Source: Devosia sp. 1566
Lineage (GTDB): Bacteria > Pseudomonadota > Alphaproteobacteria > Rhizobiales > Devosiaceae
DNA length: 64,000 nucleotides
Assembly: GCF_004005995.1 (NCBI RefSeq)
Contig: NZ_CP034767.1
Span: 3,760,501-3,824,500 of the forward strand
Direction of reading: 5' to 3'
A program made the translations under genes and the position numbers. Under the pieces are notes generated by a model. That model ran no database searches and was not told the DNA's origin. It saw nothing but the letters and a program-made list of their open reading frames with translations. Of the stretch, positions 62,979 to 64,000 are shown piece by piece. Within the stretch, counting starts at the first letter, position 1; each line of letters opens with the position of its first letter.

Positions 62979-63383
62979 TTGGGCCTATACGCCTCGCCCG
63001 ACTACATCGCTCAGCATGGGGAACCGGCGAACCTCGACGATCTAGCACAGCATAGTATTGTCGGTCCCGATCGCAGCCGCAGCGACCTCGCCTTGGCCGA
63101 GGCACGCGGGGCGATGTTTTCGCGTCACCGCTACGTCCTTCGCTCCGACAGCCACCCCGCTCAACTGGCTGCAGTCCGTGCCGGCATCGGCATTGGAGTC
63201 ACCCAGGTGCCTTTGGGCGACAGCGATCCCCGGCTCTTCCGCGTGCTGCCGGATTTCACGATGGCCTCGCTGGAAACCTGGATTGTCACGCACGAGAACC
63301 TCTCGCGCGTGCCCCGCGTGCGCGCCCTGTTCGATGCATTAGTGCACGAGTTTACAGCCATGGCTCACCAGAGCGCGGTTTGA
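62979..63383 (+). pseudogene. C-terminal fragment of a LysR-type regulator
   Basis: About 134 codons. GLYASPDYIAQHGEPANLDDLAQHSIVG and RSDSHPAQLAAVRAGIGIG followed by VPLGDSDPRLFRVLPDF match the second half of the LysR effector domain. The DNA-binding domain and the first half are missing; upstream, the frame passes into unrelated sequence near 62975. The TTG at 62979 is just the first usable codon, not a true start. It is a remnant and should not act as a regulator. Confidence 0.85.
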
Positions 63384-63470
63384 GGAGAGAGCGCTCAATT
63401 GTGGTAGCAGCAAGCTGAGGCGCGGTGCCCGAACTTTCAACGAGATGGCAGCCCAGCTATCCGCCGATTA

Positions 63471-63791
63471 TTATGTCCGCTTACCGGCTAGGGGCCAAAG
63501 TGCTTCAATGACCGAATTGGGGTCGGGAATGGAATAGCAGCATTCGTCGGTGTGCCTGCGATAGCGGACATTCCGCGCACGCGGTGCCATGTGGTCATAA
63601 TGGCGTCGGAGGCTATCAGTCCGGGTCGGAGAGAAGTAAGTGAAGCAGACGCTGTCGACAAAAGCGCACAGGTTTGCCCAGTCGCGCTCGTTGAGGCAGG
63701 CGATATATTCGTTGTAGATGAGGGGCAGTCTGGCTTGGTCGAATGGGCTATCCTCAGCACGGCAATTTGCAGTCGAAATGCTCAACCTCAA
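63471..63791 (-). pseudogene. SnoaL-like/ester-cyclase fragment, degenerate
   Basis: IYNEYIACLNERDWANLCAFVD resembles the first helix of SnoaL-like (NTF2-fold) ester cyclase proteins. After it, the sequence (SVCFTYFSPTRTDSLRRHYDH) no longer fits the family in any phase, so the gene seems truncated or scrambled. It is 106 codons long from ATG 63791, shorter than the usual ~130-140. Confidence in the family is modest. Confidence 0.45.
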
Positions 63792-63800
63792 AAGCCGCCG

Positions 63801-64000
63801 TTAAGTACGGCCTGGCGGGGTCGCATCGTCGGGCCGGCCGCCCATACCCATCCCCATGCCTCCGCCACCTCCGCCGCCTCCGCCAACACCACCGGCACCG
63901 CCTCCGCCATCTTCGCGGCCACCGCTGCCCTGCTGACCACCACCCCTGCCTCGTCCGCCAGTGCTGGCCGGTCGGGTAGGGCCCTGCATGGGGATCTGCA
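63801..64000 (-). CDS. Glycine-rich C-terminal end of a protein truncated by the window edge
   Basis: The minus-strand frame enters from the right edge and stops at 63801. It reads IPMQGPTRP, then Gly/Arg-rich sequence, then a GGGG-rich tract with MGMGMGGRPDD before the end. Such low-complexity tails are flexible linkers or surface tails. Reading the plus strand gives only Arg/His/Leu-rich sequence. The identity of the protein is unknown. Confidence 0.5.
   Translation of the reverse strand, partial: QIPMQGPTRPASTGGRGRGGGQQGSGGREDGGGGAGGVGGGGGGGGGMGMGMGGRPDDATPPGRT

Overview
The window is GC-rich bacterial DNA. Its codon use, gene content (GntR/FCD regulators, many ABC importers for organic nitrogen compounds, an IS91-type element carrying a tyrosine recombinase, alphaproteobacterial MazG/UDG-type genes) and protein style suggest an alphaproteobacterium, probably of the Hyphomicrobiales (rhizobia or Devosia-like). 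That placement is inference from style, not from a marker gene. No rRNA, tRNA, CRISPR array or replication origin was found. The window mixes catabolic operons with accessory, island-like blocks that carry insertion sequences, broken genes and conflict-type genes.

Layout. 1-3.6 kb: a left-truncated GIY-YIG-like gene, a soluble FtsH-like AAA peptidase and a small HTH protein with a strong terminator. 3.7-10.2 kb: a nitrogen-compound uptake and hydrolysis locus (SsuABC/TauABC-type importer, asparaginase, PuuE-type deacetylase) read leftward, divergent from a GntR regulator and an ACMSD-like amidohydrolase. 10.7-20.1 kb: the most unusual block. A five-gene operon encodes an acyl-carrier-like protein, an XRE regulator, an ImmA metallopeptidase fused to a chagasin-type cysteine-protease inhibitor, a propeptide-less papain-type protease and a thymidylate-synthase-like protein. 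It faces a uracil-DNA-glycosylase-like and MazG-like pair. These are followed by a calcineurin-type phosphoesterase whose C-terminal half also looks thymidylate-synthase-like, an unknown protein and a DUF2971 protein. 20.6-22.0 kb: an IS3-family element with a frameshifted orfB. 22.2-29.4 kb: an exported protease cluster, with two divergent caspase-like proteins and an astacin-like metalloprotease. 30.0-34.0 kb: a HelD-like helicase with a nuclease-like insert and a frameshifted DUF3883 gene. 34.6-39.1 kb: an orphan amino-acid binding protein, a broken Ig-like adhesin fragment and an IS91-type element with a frameshifted recombinase and short inverted ends.

39.9-51.1 kb: a nine-gene leftward operon for an amino-acid-like or opine-like compound. 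It holds an amino-acid ABC importer, a DapA-family lyase, two M20 hydrolases, a very long fused FAD/[2Fe-2S] oxidase, an aspartate-dehydrogenase-like protein and a phosphotriesterase-family hydrolase, with a convergent GntR regulator at its far end. 51.5-58.5 kb: a divergent operon with a metal-dependent amidohydrolase and a complete Dpp-type peptide importer. Two GTATAC palindromes lie between the two operons. 58.7-61.8 kb: a leftward three-gene module of two divergent tyrosine-recombinase-like proteins and an unknown protein. 61.8-64 kb: gene debris (LysR and SnoaL fragments) and the glycine-rich end of a protein that runs off the right edge.

Working together: the catabolic operons import and hydrolyse amides and modified amino acids under GntR control. 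The 10.7-18.1 kb block combines a caged protease with proteins that handle or sense pyrimidine nucleotides, which is the best candidate here for an undescribed conflict or defence system.
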